NCBI GenBank assembly: GCA_934141475.1
Contig: CAKPCG010000002.1
Location: 1-64,000 of the forward strand
Source: an uncultured Clostridia bacterium
GTDB lineage: Bacteria > Bacillota > Clostridia > TANB77 > CAG-508
Reading direction: 5' to 3'
DNA length: 64,000 bases
Position numbers and translations under genes: made by a program. The notes beneath the pieces were generated by a model. The model did no database searches and was not told where the DNA came from. It saw nothing but the letters and a program-made list of their open reading frames with translations. Position 1 is the first letter of the stretch; each line of letters opens with the position of its first letter. Positions 20,581 to 30,112 of the stretch are shown piece after piece.

Positions 20581-22332
20581 ATGAAAGCAATAGAAATAAG
20601 AAACAAATATTTAAACTTTTTCAAAGCACATGGACACAAAGTTATACCATCTGCATCACTAATTCCAGAAAATGACCCATCAGTACTATTTACAACAGCA
20701 GGAATGCAACCATTAGTACCATATTTACTTGGAGAACCTCATCCAGAAGGACATAGATTAACAGATTACCAAAAATGTGTAAGAACAAACGATATAGATG
20801 AAGTAGGAGACAATCGTCATCTAACATATTTCGAAATGCTAGGAAACTGGTCATTAGGGGATTATTTTAAGGAAGAATCAATCCAAATGAGTTTCGATTT
20901 TCTAACAAAAGAACTAGAAATACCTGTAGAAAAACTATCAGTTACAGTATTTAAAGGAGACGAAGACTGCCAAAGAGACGAAGTAGCAGCAAACTGCTGG
21001 AAAAAAGCAGGAATTCCAGAAAAAAATATTTACTATTATGGAAAAGACGATAATTGGTGGATAGCAGGAGAAACAGGACCATGCGGACCAGACACAGAAA
21101 TGTTTTACGACACTGGAAAACCAGCATGTTCACCAGAATGCCAACCAAGCTGTGATTGTGGAAAATATGTTGAAATTTGGAATAATGTATTTATGGAATT
21201 TTTCAAAGATGAAAAAGGATATTCTAAATTAAAACAACACAATGTAGATACAGGTTTAGGACTAGAAAGAATGACAATGTTGCTACAAGGAAAAAAAACA
21301 CCATATGATACAGAAATATTTAAACCAATAATGGATAAACTAGTAGAACTAGAAAAAGAAGACATAATAGAAAGTAGAAGAATAATAGCAGAACACTTAC
21401 GTTCAAGCATGATGATAATATCAGATGGAGGAAGACCATCAAACCTAGATAGAGGCTATGTACTTCGTCGTTTAATAAGAAGAATGATAAGACATATGAA
21501 CAAACTACAAATAAATTTAGACGAATTAGCAACTCTAATAGAACTAAATGTGCAAAACTTAAAAGAAATGTACCCAGAATTAGAACAAAACAAAGAACAA
21601 ATAAAATCTGTAATATTAGAAGAAAAAGATAAATTTGTAAAAACTCTAGCAAATGGAGAAAAAGAATTTAATAAGGAAGTAACAAAACTAAAACAACAGG
21701 GAAAAGACGAAATAGATGGAAAAATGGTATTTAGATTATATGATACATATGGCTTCCCACCAGAAGTAACAAAAGAACTAGCACAAGAACAAGATATGAA
21801 AATATCAATGGAAGAATTTGACAATCTATTTAAAGAGCACCAAGAAAAATCAAGAGCAGGAGCAACACAAAAATTTAAAGGAGGACTAGCATCAACAGGA
21901 GAAATGGAAACAAAATACCATACTGCAACACACCTTTTAAATGCAGCATTAAAACAAGTTCTAGGTTCACATGTACATCAAAGAGGAAGTAACATAACAG
22001 AAGAAAGAATGAGATTTGACTTCTCACATCCAAGCAAAATGACTCAAGAAGAAAAAGCCAAAACAGAAGAACTAGTAAATAAATGGATTGAAGAAGCAAT
22101 TCCAGTAGAAAGACTAGAAATGAAAAAAGAAGAAGCGATAGCAATGGGAGCTGAAGCAATGTTTGCAGATAAATATGCAGACATAGTTACAGTATATAAA
22201 ATAGGTGATGTATCAACAGAAATATGTGGAGGACCTCATGTATCAAATACAAAAGAATTAGGACACTTCAAGATAAAAAAAGAGGAATCAAGTTCATCAG
22301 GAGTAAGAAGAATAAAAGCAATACTTGACTAA
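20581..22332 (+). CDS. alaS: Alanine-tRNA ligase, short form without C-Ala domain
   Basis: This 583-residue class II synthetase charges tRNA-Ala. The aminoacylation core is present (TTAGMQP, QKCVRTNDIDEVGDNRHLT, FFEMLGNWS-like motif, GLGLERM), as is the editing domain (HTATH at about residue 447 and CGGPH at about 550 as zinc ligands). Typical bacterial enzymes have about 850-880 residues. This one ends right after the editing domain, so it lacks the C-Ala/DHHA1 part used for tRNA binding and dimerisation. The stop TAA is not near a CGG and the next gene follows closely, so the short form looks real. Confidence 0.92.
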   Translation: MKAIEIRNKYLNFFKAHGHKVIPSASLIPENDPSVLFTTAGMQPLVPYLLGEPHPEGHRLTDYQKCVRTNDIDEVGDNRHLTYFEMLGNWSLGDYFKEESIQMSFDFLTKELEIPVEKLSVTVFKGDEDCQRDEVAANCWKKAGIPEKNIYYYGKDDNWWIAGETGPCGPDTEMFYDTGKPACSPECQPSCDCGKYVEIWNNVFMEFFKDEKGYSKLKQHNVDTGLGLERMTMLLQGKKTPYDTEIFKPIMDKLVELEKEDIIESRRIIAEHLRSSMMIISDGGRPSNLDRGYVLRRLIRRMIRHMNKLQINLDELATLIELNVQNLKEMYPELEQNKEQIKSVILEEKDKFVKTLANGEKEFNKEVTKLKQQGKDEIDGKMVFRLYDTYGFPPEVTKELAQEQDMKISMEEFDNLFKEHQEKSRAGATQKFKGGLASTGEMETKYHTATHLLNAALKQVLGSHVHQRGSNITEERMRFDFSHPSKMTQEEKAKTEELVNKWIEEAIPVERLEMKKEEAIAMGAEAMFADKYADIVTVYKIGDVSTEICGGPHVSNTKELGHFKIKKEESSSSGVRRIKAILD

Positions 22333-22356
22333 TTTATATAAACTTACTATAAAATA

Positions 22357-22394
22357 AACCTATTCTTTTGGAGTTTTATCTAAAAGAATAGGTT
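22357..22394 (+). other. Perfect 13-bp hairpin between alaS and the HIT gene
   Basis: AACCTATTCTTTT pairs exactly with AAAAGAATAGGTT across a 12-base loop. No T-run follows, so it may be an mRNA-stability or processing element rather than a terminator. Confidence 0.6.
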
Positions 22395-22427
22395 AAAATA
22401 TTGTAATTATTTAAGGAGGAAAACAAA

Positions 22428-22776
22428 ATGGAAGAAGATTGCGTATTTTGTAAAATAATAAAAGGAGAAATTCCATCAACAAAAGTATATGAAAATGAAT
22501 TAGTAATTCGGTTTTAAAAACATAAGACCAGAAGCACCAATTCACATACTAGTTGTACCTAAAAAACACATTAATTGTTTAACAGATGTAAAAGAGGAAG
22601 ATGAAAAATATATATGGGCTATTCATAAAGCAATGATAGAAATTGCAGAAGAACAAGGATTTAAAGACAATGGATGTAGAGTAATTATAAACAGCGGTAG
22701 AGATTCAGGATCAGAAGTACAACATTTACATTATCATTTGTTAGCAGGAAAAAGATTTGGAGATAATATTGTATAG
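22428..22776 (+). CDS. HIT-family nucleotide hydrolase (HinT type), +1 shift at CGG
   Basis: The product has about 115 residues. The N-terminal CVFCKIIKGEIPSTKVYE is typical of HinT/HIT proteins, which hydrolyse nucleoside phosphoramidates. Frame 0 reaches LVI then CGG (22509) and stops two codons later. Skipping the C gives VIGFKNIRPEAPIHILVVPKKH, the expected continuation. The C-terminus has the histidine triad in QHLHYHLLAG. The start ATG 22428 follows AAGGAGG. No single unbroken frame covers the gene, so it could be missed by ordinary gene callers. Confidence 0.88.
22509..22511 (+). other. CGG +1 frameshift site (HIT protein)
   Basis: The in-frame CGG, codon 28, follows ATT. The +1 codon is GGT, the only site here where it is not GGA. 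Frame 0 ends CGG TTT TAA. Confidence 0.88.
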
Positions 22777-22800
22777 AAAGGATGACGTTTTAGTCAAAAA

Positions 22801-23076
22801 ATGAATATGACACAAATTATAGTAATTTATTTATGTATAATTAACATATTAGGCTTTTTAATTATGGGAATAGATAAACAAAAAGCTAAAATGGGTAATA
22901 GAAGAATACCAGAAAATACACTATTTATGTTTACAGTTTTAGGTGGAGGTATTGGAACAATATTAGGTATGTACATATTTCACCACAAAACCAAAAAACT
23001 AAAATTTAAGGTAGGAATGCCATTAATATTAATATTAGAAATACTAATATTTGTTTATTTTAAATATATAATGTAA
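22801..23076 (+). CDS. DUF1294 membrane protein
   Basis: This 91-residue protein has an N-terminal membrane segment (residues 4-22), the loop DKQKAK..NRRIPENTL, a second segment with GGGIGTILGMYIFHHKTKK, and a third C-terminal segment. This matches the DUF1294 family of small membrane proteins of unknown function. A weak AAAGGATG lies 18 bases upstream. The second ATG (22807) is an alternative start. It follows the HIT gene by 24 bases and is probably co-transcribed. Confidence 0.8.
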   Translation: MNMTQIIVIYLCIINILGFLIMGIDKQKAKMGNRRIPENTLFMFTVLGGGIGTILGMYIFHHKTKKLKFKVGMPLILILEILIFVYFKYIM

Positions 23077-23080
23077 TCAA

Positions 23081-23119
23081 AATTTGAATAGAAAATTTAA
23101 ATTCTATTCAAATTTTTTT
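23081..23119 (+). terminator. Terminator after DUF1294 gene
   Basis: A 13-bp stem (23081-23093 with 23102-23114) is followed by seven T. Confidence 0.88.
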
Positions 23120-23164
23120 ATATACAATCAGGTATACATAAAAATATGAAAAGCTATAATAAAA

Positions 23165-23290
23165 ATAATTCACAAGTTATCAACAACTAATATGTGTATA
23201 ACTTATAACCTGAAAGTATATATTTAAAAGTTATTCACAAAGTTATCCACATTGTCCACATGCGATGTGGATAAAAAATGTGGATAAAAT
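23165..23290. promoter_or_regulatory. Cluster of DnaA boxes
   Basis: This gap (23120-23479) holds three perfect DnaA boxes: TTATCCACA at 23243-23251 and its complement at 23266-23274 and 23279-23287. Near matches are TTATCAACA (23177-23185), TTATTCACA (23231-23239) and TGTGTATAA (23193-23201). Very AT-rich sequence follows. It may be a DnaA-titrating or DnaA-regulated site, or an origin. dnaA and dnaN are not next to it, and gene direction does not switch here. Confidence 0.8.
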
Positions 23291-23479
23291 AATATACATA
23301 ATGTAACAAAATAGACATAATTGTAATATTATTGTAATAAAACTAGGGAAAAACATATTGCTAGATAACAAAATAAAACAAAAAAACTTATAATTATATT
23401 TAATTCTACAAAAAAAGACTTTTAACGATAAAATATAAAAAACATATAATAATATAAAAAGCATTATATGGAGGAAAAA

Positions 23480-23818
23480 ATGTTAAAAGAATTTAAATAT
23501 AATTTAAAAAGAAAACTTTTTAGACATATGGAACCATACGATATTACATTAGACGAACTAAGGCAAAAGCAAATACAAGGTAGTGAGATTATAGATGTTA
23601 GAAATCAAAGAGAATTTGATGAAAGTCACATTCTTGGAAGTATAAATATACCAGAATATCAAATTAATGAAAACTTTGAAAAAATAATACCAAATAAGAA
23701 CAAAGAAATTGTACTATATTGTTCAACAGGTTTTAGAAGCACAAATGCGTATAAAAAATTAAAAAAAATGGGATATAAGAATGTATATAATTTGTATGGA
23801 GGATTGGAAAATTACTAA
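23480..23818 (+). CDS. Rhodanese-like sulfurtransferase
   Basis: The 112-residue single-domain rhodanese has the EIIDVRNQREFDESHILGSINIP substrate-loop region and an active-site Cys in YCSTGFRS near residue 85. It probably carries sulfane sulfur, with unknown partners. The start ATG 23480 sits seven bases after GGAGG; an upstream in-frame ATG at 23468 overlaps that ribosome site. It lies directly downstream of the DnaA-box cluster, so DnaA could affect its transcription. Confidence 0.88.
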   Translation: MLKEFKYNLKRKLFRHMEPYDITLDELRQKQIQGSEIIDVRNQREFDESHILGSINIPEYQINENFEKIIPNKNKEIVLYCSTGFRSTNAYKKLKKMGYKNVYNLYGGLENY

Positions 23819-23835
23819 GGTTATGTTAATTAACG

Positions 23836-23864
23836 TTGATTTTGTTGGAAAAATGTGGTATAAT
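23836..23864 (+). promoter_or_regulatory. Promoter of the 23939 gene
   Basis: TTGATT (23836-23841) and TATAAT (23859-23864) are 17 bases apart. Confidence 0.6.
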
Positions 23865-23938
23865 AAGATTGTATGTAAGCACTTATGGGGATAGACTGTC
23901 AAATCCTCAAAATAAAAAATGTGCGGAAAGGAAACATT

Positions 23939-24463
23939 ATGGAAAAAACAACAAAAACAACAGAGGCTACTGAAAGCCGGAAAATGAACAACCTGAACAA
24001 CCAGACGACAAAAAATGAGTGTTCGGAAAACAACAAGCGGAACTGGAAAGAGCAGTTTCTGAATAAGTGGAATAGTTTACCACAGAATCAGAAGGATCTG
24101 ACTATCGTAATTGCTATAGTTTCGATTGCAATCTTAGGAGTGGCCTTAATGACCATTTTGGCTGTTACAGAGCCGACAAGCCCAGCTGCAGGAACACTGA
24201 GCTTTTACCACCAGTTTATGAAAATTTTGGTGGCAATATGTGTGCCCCTGATTGTGGTTTTACTTATCTATAGAGAAGTGGTAACTCGAGGCCTTGTGCG
24301 TACAGCGTGCTTTTTTGTAGTGTTGTTAATCTTGTTAAAAGTATTAGCAGCGATGTCTGGAGCTGATACCAAGCTTTTAGACGATACAATAAAAGTTGTT
24401 GTAAAAGCACCAAAATACATTTCTCAGGGCATTAACTGGTGCCTGAATGTGTTAGGATACTAG
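23939..24463 (+). CDS. Hypothetical membrane protein, G+C-rich foreign cassette
   Basis: The 174-residue protein has a polar N-terminus of about 55 residues (Thr, Asn, Lys rich) and three hydrophobic segments (about 60-80, 95-115 and 122-140), then a short amphipathic tail. No family is recognised. Base composition and codons (cgg, gcc, ctg, gtg, acc) are clearly unlike the flanking rhodanese and lepA genes. It has its own promoter and a G+C-rich terminator. Two in-frame CGG codons occur (23978-23980 and 24038-24040). A +1 shift at the first gives GGA AAA TGA. The gene is probably a recent arrival and may not be translated fully if CGG always shifts frame. Confidence 0.6.
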   Translation: MEKTTKTTEATESRKMNNLNNQTTKNECSENNKRNWKEQFLNKWNSLPQNQKDLTIVIAIVSIAILGVALMTILAVTEPTSPAAGTLSFYHQFMKILVAICVPLIVVLLIYREVVTRGLVRTACFFVVLLILLKVLAAMSGADTKLLDDTIKVVVKAPKYISQGINWCLNVLGY

Positions 24464-24476
24464 AGAATCCGTACAG

Positions 24477-24512
24477 CTCCCTCCCCAGAATAATAACTGG
24501 GGAGGGAGTTTT
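24477..24512 (+). terminator. G+C-rich terminator of the foreign cassette
   Basis: A perfect 12-bp stem of C and G runs (24477-24488 with 24497-24508) is followed by TTTT. Its composition matches the cassette and not the host. Confidence 0.9.
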
Positions 24513-24694
24513 GAATATATAATTATAAAATCAAACCAAAAAAAATCCACCTACCATTCACTTTAATATTCCAAAGTGAATATTTTTTTATTAAAAATCA
24601 AAAAAAATCCCCTAAATATAGAAAAAATATATAAAATATGTTAAAATAATCAAGAAAATAAAAGACCAAAACATTAGAAAGGAAAATTATATTT

Positions 24695-26539
24695 ATGCAA
24701 GAAAAAGAAATAGAGTTACAAAACGAATATCAAAAATATATAAGAAATTTTAGCATTGTAGCCCATATAGATCACGGAAAATCAACACTTGCAGATAGAT
24801 TAATAGAACTAACAGGAGCTTTATCTAAAAGAGAAATGGAAGAGCAAATTTTAGACAATATGGATATAGAAAGAGAAAGAGGAATAACAATAAAAGCCCA
24901 ATCTGTAAGAATGAAATATAAAGCAAAAGATGGAAAAGAATATACATTTAACTTAATAGATACCCCAGGTCACGTAGACTTTAATTACGAAGTATCAAGA
25001 AGTTTAGCTGCATGTGATGGAGCAATTTTAATAGTAGATAGTACCCAAGGAGTAGAGGCACAAACACTTGCAAATGTATATTTAGCAATAGACAATAACC
25101 TAGAAATACTACCTGTAATAAATAAAATCGATTTACCAAGTAGTAGACCATATGAAACACAAAAAGAAATAGAAGATATAATAGGAATACCAGCTGAAGG
25201 CTGCCCATGTATTTCAGCAAAAACAGGATTAAATGTTGAAGAAGTATTAGAAAAAATAGTTACAGAATTACCAGCACCAAAAGGAAATATACTTGGAAAA
25301 ACCAAATGCTTAATATTTGATTCTTATTACGATAATTACAAAGGTGCAGTTGCATATGTAAGAGTAATGGATGGAAGTGTAAAAATAGGAGACGAGATAA
25401 AATTAATGCAAGCAAATAAAGTATTTACCGTAACAGAAGTGGGATATTTTGCTCCAGGTACATATATGCCAGCAAAAGAATTAAAAGCAGGGGAAGTTGG
25501 ATATATTGCAGCAAGCATAAAGAGTTTGTCAGAAATACACGTTGGAGATACAATCACTCTAAATCAAAATCCAGCTGATGAACCTTTAAAAGGGTACAAA
25601 AAAGTACAGCCAATGGTATATTGTGGAATATATCCAATAGATGGTAGTCAATTTGAAGCTTTAAAACTAGCATTAGAAAAACTAAAATTAAATGATGCAG
25701 CATTAGAATTTGAACAAGAAACATCTGTAGCACTAGGTTATGGATTTAGATGTGGATTTTTAGGATTACTTCACCTAGAAATAATAGAAGAAAGATTAGA
25801 TAGAGAATTTGATTTAGGATTAATTACAACCGCACCTTCTGTTATATACAAAGTTCATAAAACAAATGGAGAAATACTAGATATATATAATCCAGGAGAT
25901 TTACCACCACAAGGAGAAATCTCATTTATAGAAGAACCTATAGTAACAGCCAAAATATTAACTCCAAAAGAATATGTTGGAGGAATAATGGAAATGTGTC
26001 AAAATAGAAGAGGAAATTATATAGACATGAAATACCTAGACGAAACTCGTGTAGAATTAATATATGACATGCCACTAAATGAAATAATATATGACTTTTT
26101 TGACAATTTAAAATCTAAAACAAAAGGATATGCTTCATTTGACTATGAATTTAAAGAGTATAAAGAAGCTAAACTTGTAAAATTAGATATTCACGTAAAT
26201 GGAGAAGCAGTAGATGCTTTATCATTTATAGTACATAAAGATATGGCATATACTAGAGGAAGAAAAATGGTAGAAAAATTAAAAACAGTTATACCAAGGC
26301 ATTTATTTACAATTCCACTTCAAGCAGTTGTAGGCGGAAGTATAATTGCAAGAGAGACAATCTCGGCACTAAGAAAAGATGTACTAGCTAAGTGTTATGG
26401 TGGAGATATAACAAGAAAGAAAAAACTACTAGAAAAGCAAAAAAGAGGAAAAGCCAGAATGAGGCAAATAGGAAAAGTAGAAATGCCACAAGAAGCATTT
26501 TTATCAGTGTTAAAATTAGATGATGAGGAGAAAAAATGA
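24695..26539 (+). CDS. lepA: Elongation factor 4 (LepA)
   Basis: The 614-residue translational GTPase resembles EF-G and back-translocates or remodels stalled ribosomes. Visible parts: G1 AHIDHGKST near residue 24, GITIKA (G2), DTPGH (G3), NKID (G4), and the LepA-specific C-terminal domain ending [15 protein letters not shown]. The length is normal for the family. The start ATG 24695 follows AAAGGAAAATTATATTT. Its TGA stop overlaps the next gene's ATG (ATGA), so trmL is translationally coupled. Confidence 0.96.
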   Translation: MQEKEIELQNEYQKYIRNFSIVAHIDHGKSTLADRLIELTGALSKREMEEQILDNMDIERERGITIKAQSVRMKYKAKDGKEYTFNLIDTPGHVDFNYEVSRSLAACDGAILIVDSTQGVEAQTLANVYLAIDNNLEILPVINKIDLPSSRPYETQKEIEDIIGIPAEGCPCISAKTGLNVEEVLEKIVTELPAPKGNILGKTKCLIFDSYYDNYKGAVAYVRVMDGSVKIGDEIKLMQANKVFTVTEVGYFAPGTYMPAKELKAGEVGYIAASIKSLSEIHVGDTITLNQNPADEPLKGYKKVQPMVYCGIYPIDGSQFEALKLALEKLKLNDAALEFEQETSVALGYGFRCGFLGLLHLEIIEERLDREFDLGLITTAPSVIYKVHKTNGEILDIYNPGDLPPQGEISFIEEPIVTAKILTPKEYVGGIMEMCQNRRGNYIDMKYLDETRVELIYDMPLNEIIYDFFDNLKSKTKGYASFDYEFKEYKEAKLVKLDIHVNGEAVDALSFIVHKDMAYTRGRKMVEKLKTVIPRHLFTIPLQAVVGGSIIARETISALRKDVLAKCYGGDITRKKKLLEKQKRGKARMRQIGKVEMPQEAFLSVLKLDDEEKK

Positions 26540-27039
26540 AATTAAATATAGTAATGGTAGAACCAGAAATACCGCAAAATACAGGAAATATAGCAAGAAC
26601 ATGTGCTATTACTGGGGCAAAACTACATCTTGTACATCCATTAGGATTTAGTTTAAATGAAAAAGCATTAAAAAGAGCGGGACTAGACTATTGGGATAAA
26701 CTTGATATTGAGGAACATAGTTCATTAGAAGAATTTTTAAATAAATATAAACCAGAGAAGCATAATATGTTTTTTGCAACAACAAAAGGAAAAACAAAAT
26801 ATACAGATATAAACTACTCAAAAATGGATGAAGTATTTGTTCTATATGGCAAAGAAACAAAAGGATTACCAGAAGATTTATTACAAAAGTATTTAAATAC
26901 AAAAACAATAAGAATACCAATGCTTCCAACTCTTAGATCATTAAATCTGTCAAATTCAGTTGCAATAATTACATATGAGATTTTAAGACAGAAGAATTTT
27001 GAGGATTTACAAGAGGTTAGCTCATATTTTGATAAATAA
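26536..27039 (+). CDS. trmL: tRNA (cytidine/uridine-34-2'-O)-methyltransferase
   Basis: This 167-residue SPOUT methyltransferase methylates the wobble base of certain tRNA-Leu. The family motifs are clear: [15 protein letters not shown] at the start, LHLVHPLGF, the knot motifs YGKETKGLP and [18 protein letters not shown], then the C-terminal helix. It overlaps the end of lepA by four bases. TrmL acts on tRNA-Leu, and a tRNA-Leu(CAA) gene occurs at 1602 in this window. Confidence 0.92.
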   Translation: MKLNIVMVEPEIPQNTGNIARTCAITGAKLHLVHPLGFSLNEKALKRAGLDYWDKLDIEEHSSLEEFLNKYKPEKHNMFFATTKGKTKYTDINYSKMDEVFVLYGKETKGLPEDLLQKYLNTKTIRIPMLPTLRSLNLSNSVAIITYEILRQKNFEDLQEVSSYFDK

Positions 27040-27070
27040 TAACTAGTTTTAAAAGAAATGCAAAAAAATG

Positions 27071-27099
27071 TTGGCAAAAGTGGAAAAAAGTGCTATAAT
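27071..27099 (+). promoter_or_regulatory. Promoter of the small-protein/coiled-coil operon
   Basis: TTGGCA (27071-27076) and TATAAT (27094-27099) are 17 bases apart, 54 bases before the 27153 start. Confidence 0.7.
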
Positions 27100-27152
27100 T
27101 TATATTATGTAACCATAGTGAAGCAAACCATATAAAAACGGAGGACTAAAAA

Positions 27153-27425
27153 ATGAGTTTAAGTTTAAAGAAACCAAAACAAGAAGAAAATCAAAAGATT
27201 TACGAAAACGTTTCAAAAGTTGAAAAAAAGATGTCTGTAATTTTAAATGCCGGAATTAAAAATCCGTCAGAAATAGCAGATACTTTAAGAGTCCATCAAA
27301 GATTAAATGGACTCTATGACGAAATGCAAGGAGTCGTAAAAGACGAAGTTTTGAGCAATGATGAGGTTTTGCAAAGAATTTCAATAATTGAAAGAGAGGT
27401 TGATGATTTAAGCTCAAAGACTTAA
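27153..27425 (+). CDS. Hypothetical 90-residue protein
   Basis: This is a small, charged, helical protein of unrecognised family. It starts at ATG 27153 after GGAGG and ends at 27425. The sequence VLNAGIKNPSEIADTLRVHQRLNGLYDEM looks like a helical bundle. It stands first in the cluster that runs to 37.6 kb, but a terminator follows, so it may be mainly expressed alone, with partial read-through to the downstream genes. Confidence 0.7.
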   Translation: MSLSLKKPKQEENQKIYENVSKVEKKMSVILNAGIKNPSEIADTLRVHQRLNGLYDEMQGVVKDEVLSNDEVLQRISIIEREVDDLSSKT

Positions 27426-27438
27426 AAGTGTGATGGTT

Positions 27439-27479
27439 ACAAGTGGAGTGAAGTTATTAACTCCACTTGTTTTTATTTT
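27439..27479 (+). terminator. Terminator inside the cluster
   Basis: A perfect 11-bp stem (27439-27449 with 27460-27470) is followed by TTTTTATTTT. Confidence 0.88.
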
Positions 27480-27512
27480 AAGTAGAAATAATATATATAA
27501 GGAGCGATGCAA

Positions 27513-30092
27513 ATGGCAAAAGGTTATGAATACAGAAATGCAGAAAATAGATATGATAAAGAATTAGCAAGGAAAAGAGAACAAGAATATAGATTAAATA
27601 AATTAAACGAATTTAGAGAGATGATTATAGGCTTAATGGAAGATACAACAGCAAATGGTTTTACAGGTCAAGATGATTTTTTAATAAAATATTTTAGAGA
27701 TGATGAAGAAAATTTTAAGTCAAGACAAAAATATAGAAAAAATAGCGGATTTGAAAATTATGAGAGATTTTATCTAGATGATGAGTGGTTAGACTTAGAT
27801 AAAAAAGAAAGAAATAAGTTAGAAATTGTAAGATATGAATCAATGATTGATTTATTAAGCGAAATTTCACCATTTAATAAAGAAAAACAAAATCAAGCAA
27901 GAGACATATTCCATAAAAATGTAAAAAATTGGGATGAATACTTAAAAGGTATGGATGAAGATCCTATTATTATAAAAAAATTAAGAAATTTACAATTGCT
28001 TAATAAATTAGCTCATACATTTGAATATGTTTTTGAAGATATTATATTATTAAAATTACCAAGTAAAATAGAAAGAGAGTATTCTGAAGATGAAAAAGCA
28101 AAATTATATACAAAAGCTAGAGAGATGTTTTCACCAACAGAAGGAATAGCATATAATGGTGAAAGATATTTAATGCAAAAATACAATATAAGAAAAGAAC
28201 AAATAGATTCAATAAAAAAAGAAAAGGCACTAGCTTATTGTATATATGCATCAAAATGGATGTTTAAACAAAAAAGCATATATTTTAATGAGATTATAAA
28301 TGAAATAAAAGAAGAAAAAATAGATATTAATTATGGTAGAGACCAAGTTGAGGAAGACAATTCTGATCTTGCTGTATATATTTTTGATGTTCCGGAATAT
28401 GGACAATTTTCAATTCACGTAACTGAAAGAAGTGTAGCACTAGATGAAACACCAAAATATGAAGGTATGTATTTAGGAAGAAGCGATCTTCTTATAAAGG
28501 CAGATCCAGAGTTAATAAAAAAAGCAAACTATAAAACATTATCTCCAAAAGAAAAACAAGAATATAAAACAGCAACTAAAAAAATAAGTGACCCTATAGT
28601 AAATATAGAAATTATGCTAAAAAATGCAAAAGACAGACAAAATGCAATAAGAGTAATAGAAGAAATAGAAAAAGCAGGATTAGATTCTGAAAAAGTTATA
28701 ACTCAAACTGTATTAGATAAAGCAACTCCAGAAAGCGTAAGAGACATAATAGAAGTAGTAAAAGGTTCTAATTTAAGTATGGGAGTAAAAATATTAGAAA
28801 AATGTAGTACACTACTTATATCAAATATTGAAAGAGCCATAGATATTTTAGACATGATAGAAATAGCAGGTAAACTAGGCATAGATCCAAAAATATTTGA
28901 AGAATATCCAACAGTTTTAGCAATAGCAAAATCAGAAAGATTTGAGGGTATTTATGATGTACTAAAACAATATAAAATAATGCTAACAAATCGTAACATT
29001 AGTAATGCTTTTATGGGAAATGCAAAAAATATACAAGAAAATTTAGATTTAGCAATAGAAAGTGGACTTTATGAAATAGCTAAAATTGGTTCAGACAGGC
29101 TGTTTAAAGCAAAGAATAAATCACTAAATCTGAAAATTAATTTATTAACAAAAAATAATGAACCTCTTATAGTAGAAGTAAGAAATAAGAAAAAAATAAA
29201 TGATAAAGTTTTTGTAACAGAAAAAGAGTTACTAAAAAAATATGGTGTAACTAAAAAAGAAGTAATAGAAGAACTAGAAAGAAAAAGAGGACAAGAATTA
29301 ATTCAGGAAAGTCTATATTATATTGTAAACAGAGAAAATCTAACTGTAAATGAAACTGAAAATGAAAAAGAAATTGGTGAAAATCGACAAATACAAGAAA
29401 TAAAAGAAAAACAAGATAATCAGTCAATGCAAGAGGCAAAAGAAAATAAAGATAATCAAGAATTAGTAAATGAATTATTATCTAAAATAGATCAAGATGT
29501 AACAGAAGAAGGAGTTGTAATCCAACTAGGTGAATATTTTTACAGTTATTCAAAAGTAAAAAAACATTTATCAGAAATAGTTGAAGCAATTGATACAAAA
29601 GACTTACCAGAAAGGCAAAAAAACGAAATATTAAAAATAGCATTATTAAAAGATAAAAATATAAGTAAAGCTGAAGTAGATTTTATAACAGAAGAAATAG
29701 CTCAACTAGAAAAAAGAAAATTAGAAAAAAAGAACCAAGAAAGATATGAAAATATAAAAGAAACAACTGAAGAAATTATTGCAGAACAAGAAAATATAAA
29801 AGATGTAAAATCTATAATAAAATATTTAAAAGAAAGAAAAAAAGAAATAAAACAAAGTATAAAAGAAATAGAAGCAGAATTAAACGATCTAATTCAAAAA
29901 AATAATGATACTAATATGGAAGTTTTAGAAAAAATTGAAAAATTACAAAAAACTTTACAAGAACAAATTAAATTAAAAGAAGAAATACAAGAACTTAAAG
30001 GAAATTATAAGAATAATAAAGCAGAAATGAAAAAAACATTACAAGAAAATAAAGCCAAAAGAAGTGAACAAATAGATGGTATAGAACATTAA
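27513..30092 (+). CDS. Large helical/coiled-coil protein of unknown function
   Basis: The 859-residue protein has no family I can name. The N-terminal 350 residues are mixed and charged. Residues 350-560 hold short helical repeats with a pattern like GIDPKIFEEYPTVLAIAK, reminiscent of mTERF-type repeats but not secure. From about 610 to the end it is almost all Glu/Lys/Gln coiled coil. No signal peptide or membrane segment is seen. The start ATG 27513 follows AAGGAGCGATGCAA. It is separated by 20 bases from the helicase gene and probably works with it. Confidence 0.7.
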   Translation: MAKGYEYRNAENRYDKELARKREQEYRLNKLNEFREMIIGLMEDTTANGFTGQDDFLIKYFRDDEENFKSRQKYRKNSGFENYERFYLDDEWLDLDKKERNKLEIVRYESMIDLLSEISPFNKEKQNQARDIFHKNVKNWDEYLKGMDEDPIIIKKLRNLQLLNKLAHTFEYVFEDIILLKLPSKIEREYSEDEKAKLYTKAREMFSPTEGIAYNGERYLMQKYNIRKEQIDSIKKEKALAYCIYASKWMFKQKSIYFNEIINEIKEEKIDINYGRDQVEEDNSDLAVYIFDVPEYGQFSIHVTERSVALDETPKYEGMYLGRSDLLIKADPELIKKANYKTLSPKEKQEYKTATKKISDPIVNIEIMLKNAKDRQNAIRVIEEIEKAGLDSEKVITQTVLDKATPESVRDIIEVVKGSNLSMGVKILEKCSTLLISNIERAIDILDMIEIAGKLGIDPKIFEEYPTVLAIAKSERFEGIYDVLKQYKIMLTNRNISNAFMGNAKNIQENLDLAIESGLYEIAKIGSDRLFKAKNKSLNLKINLLTKNNEPLIVEVRNKKKINDKVFVTEKELLKKYGVTKKEVIEELERKRGQELIQESLYYIVNRENLTVNETENEKEIGENRQIQEIKEKQDNQSMQEAKENKDNQELVNELLSKIDQDVTEEGVVIQLGEYFYSYSKVKKHLSEIVEAIDTKDLPERQKNEILKIALLKDKNISKAEVDFITEEIAQLEKRKLEKKNQERYENIKETTEEIIAEQENIKDVKSIIKYLKERKKEIKQSIKEIEAELNDLIQKNNDTNMEVLEKIEKLQKTLQEQIKLKEEIQELKGNYKNNKAEMKKTLQENKAKRSEQIDGIEH

Positions 30093-30112
30093 ATTTAGAA
30101 AGGTTTTAATAA

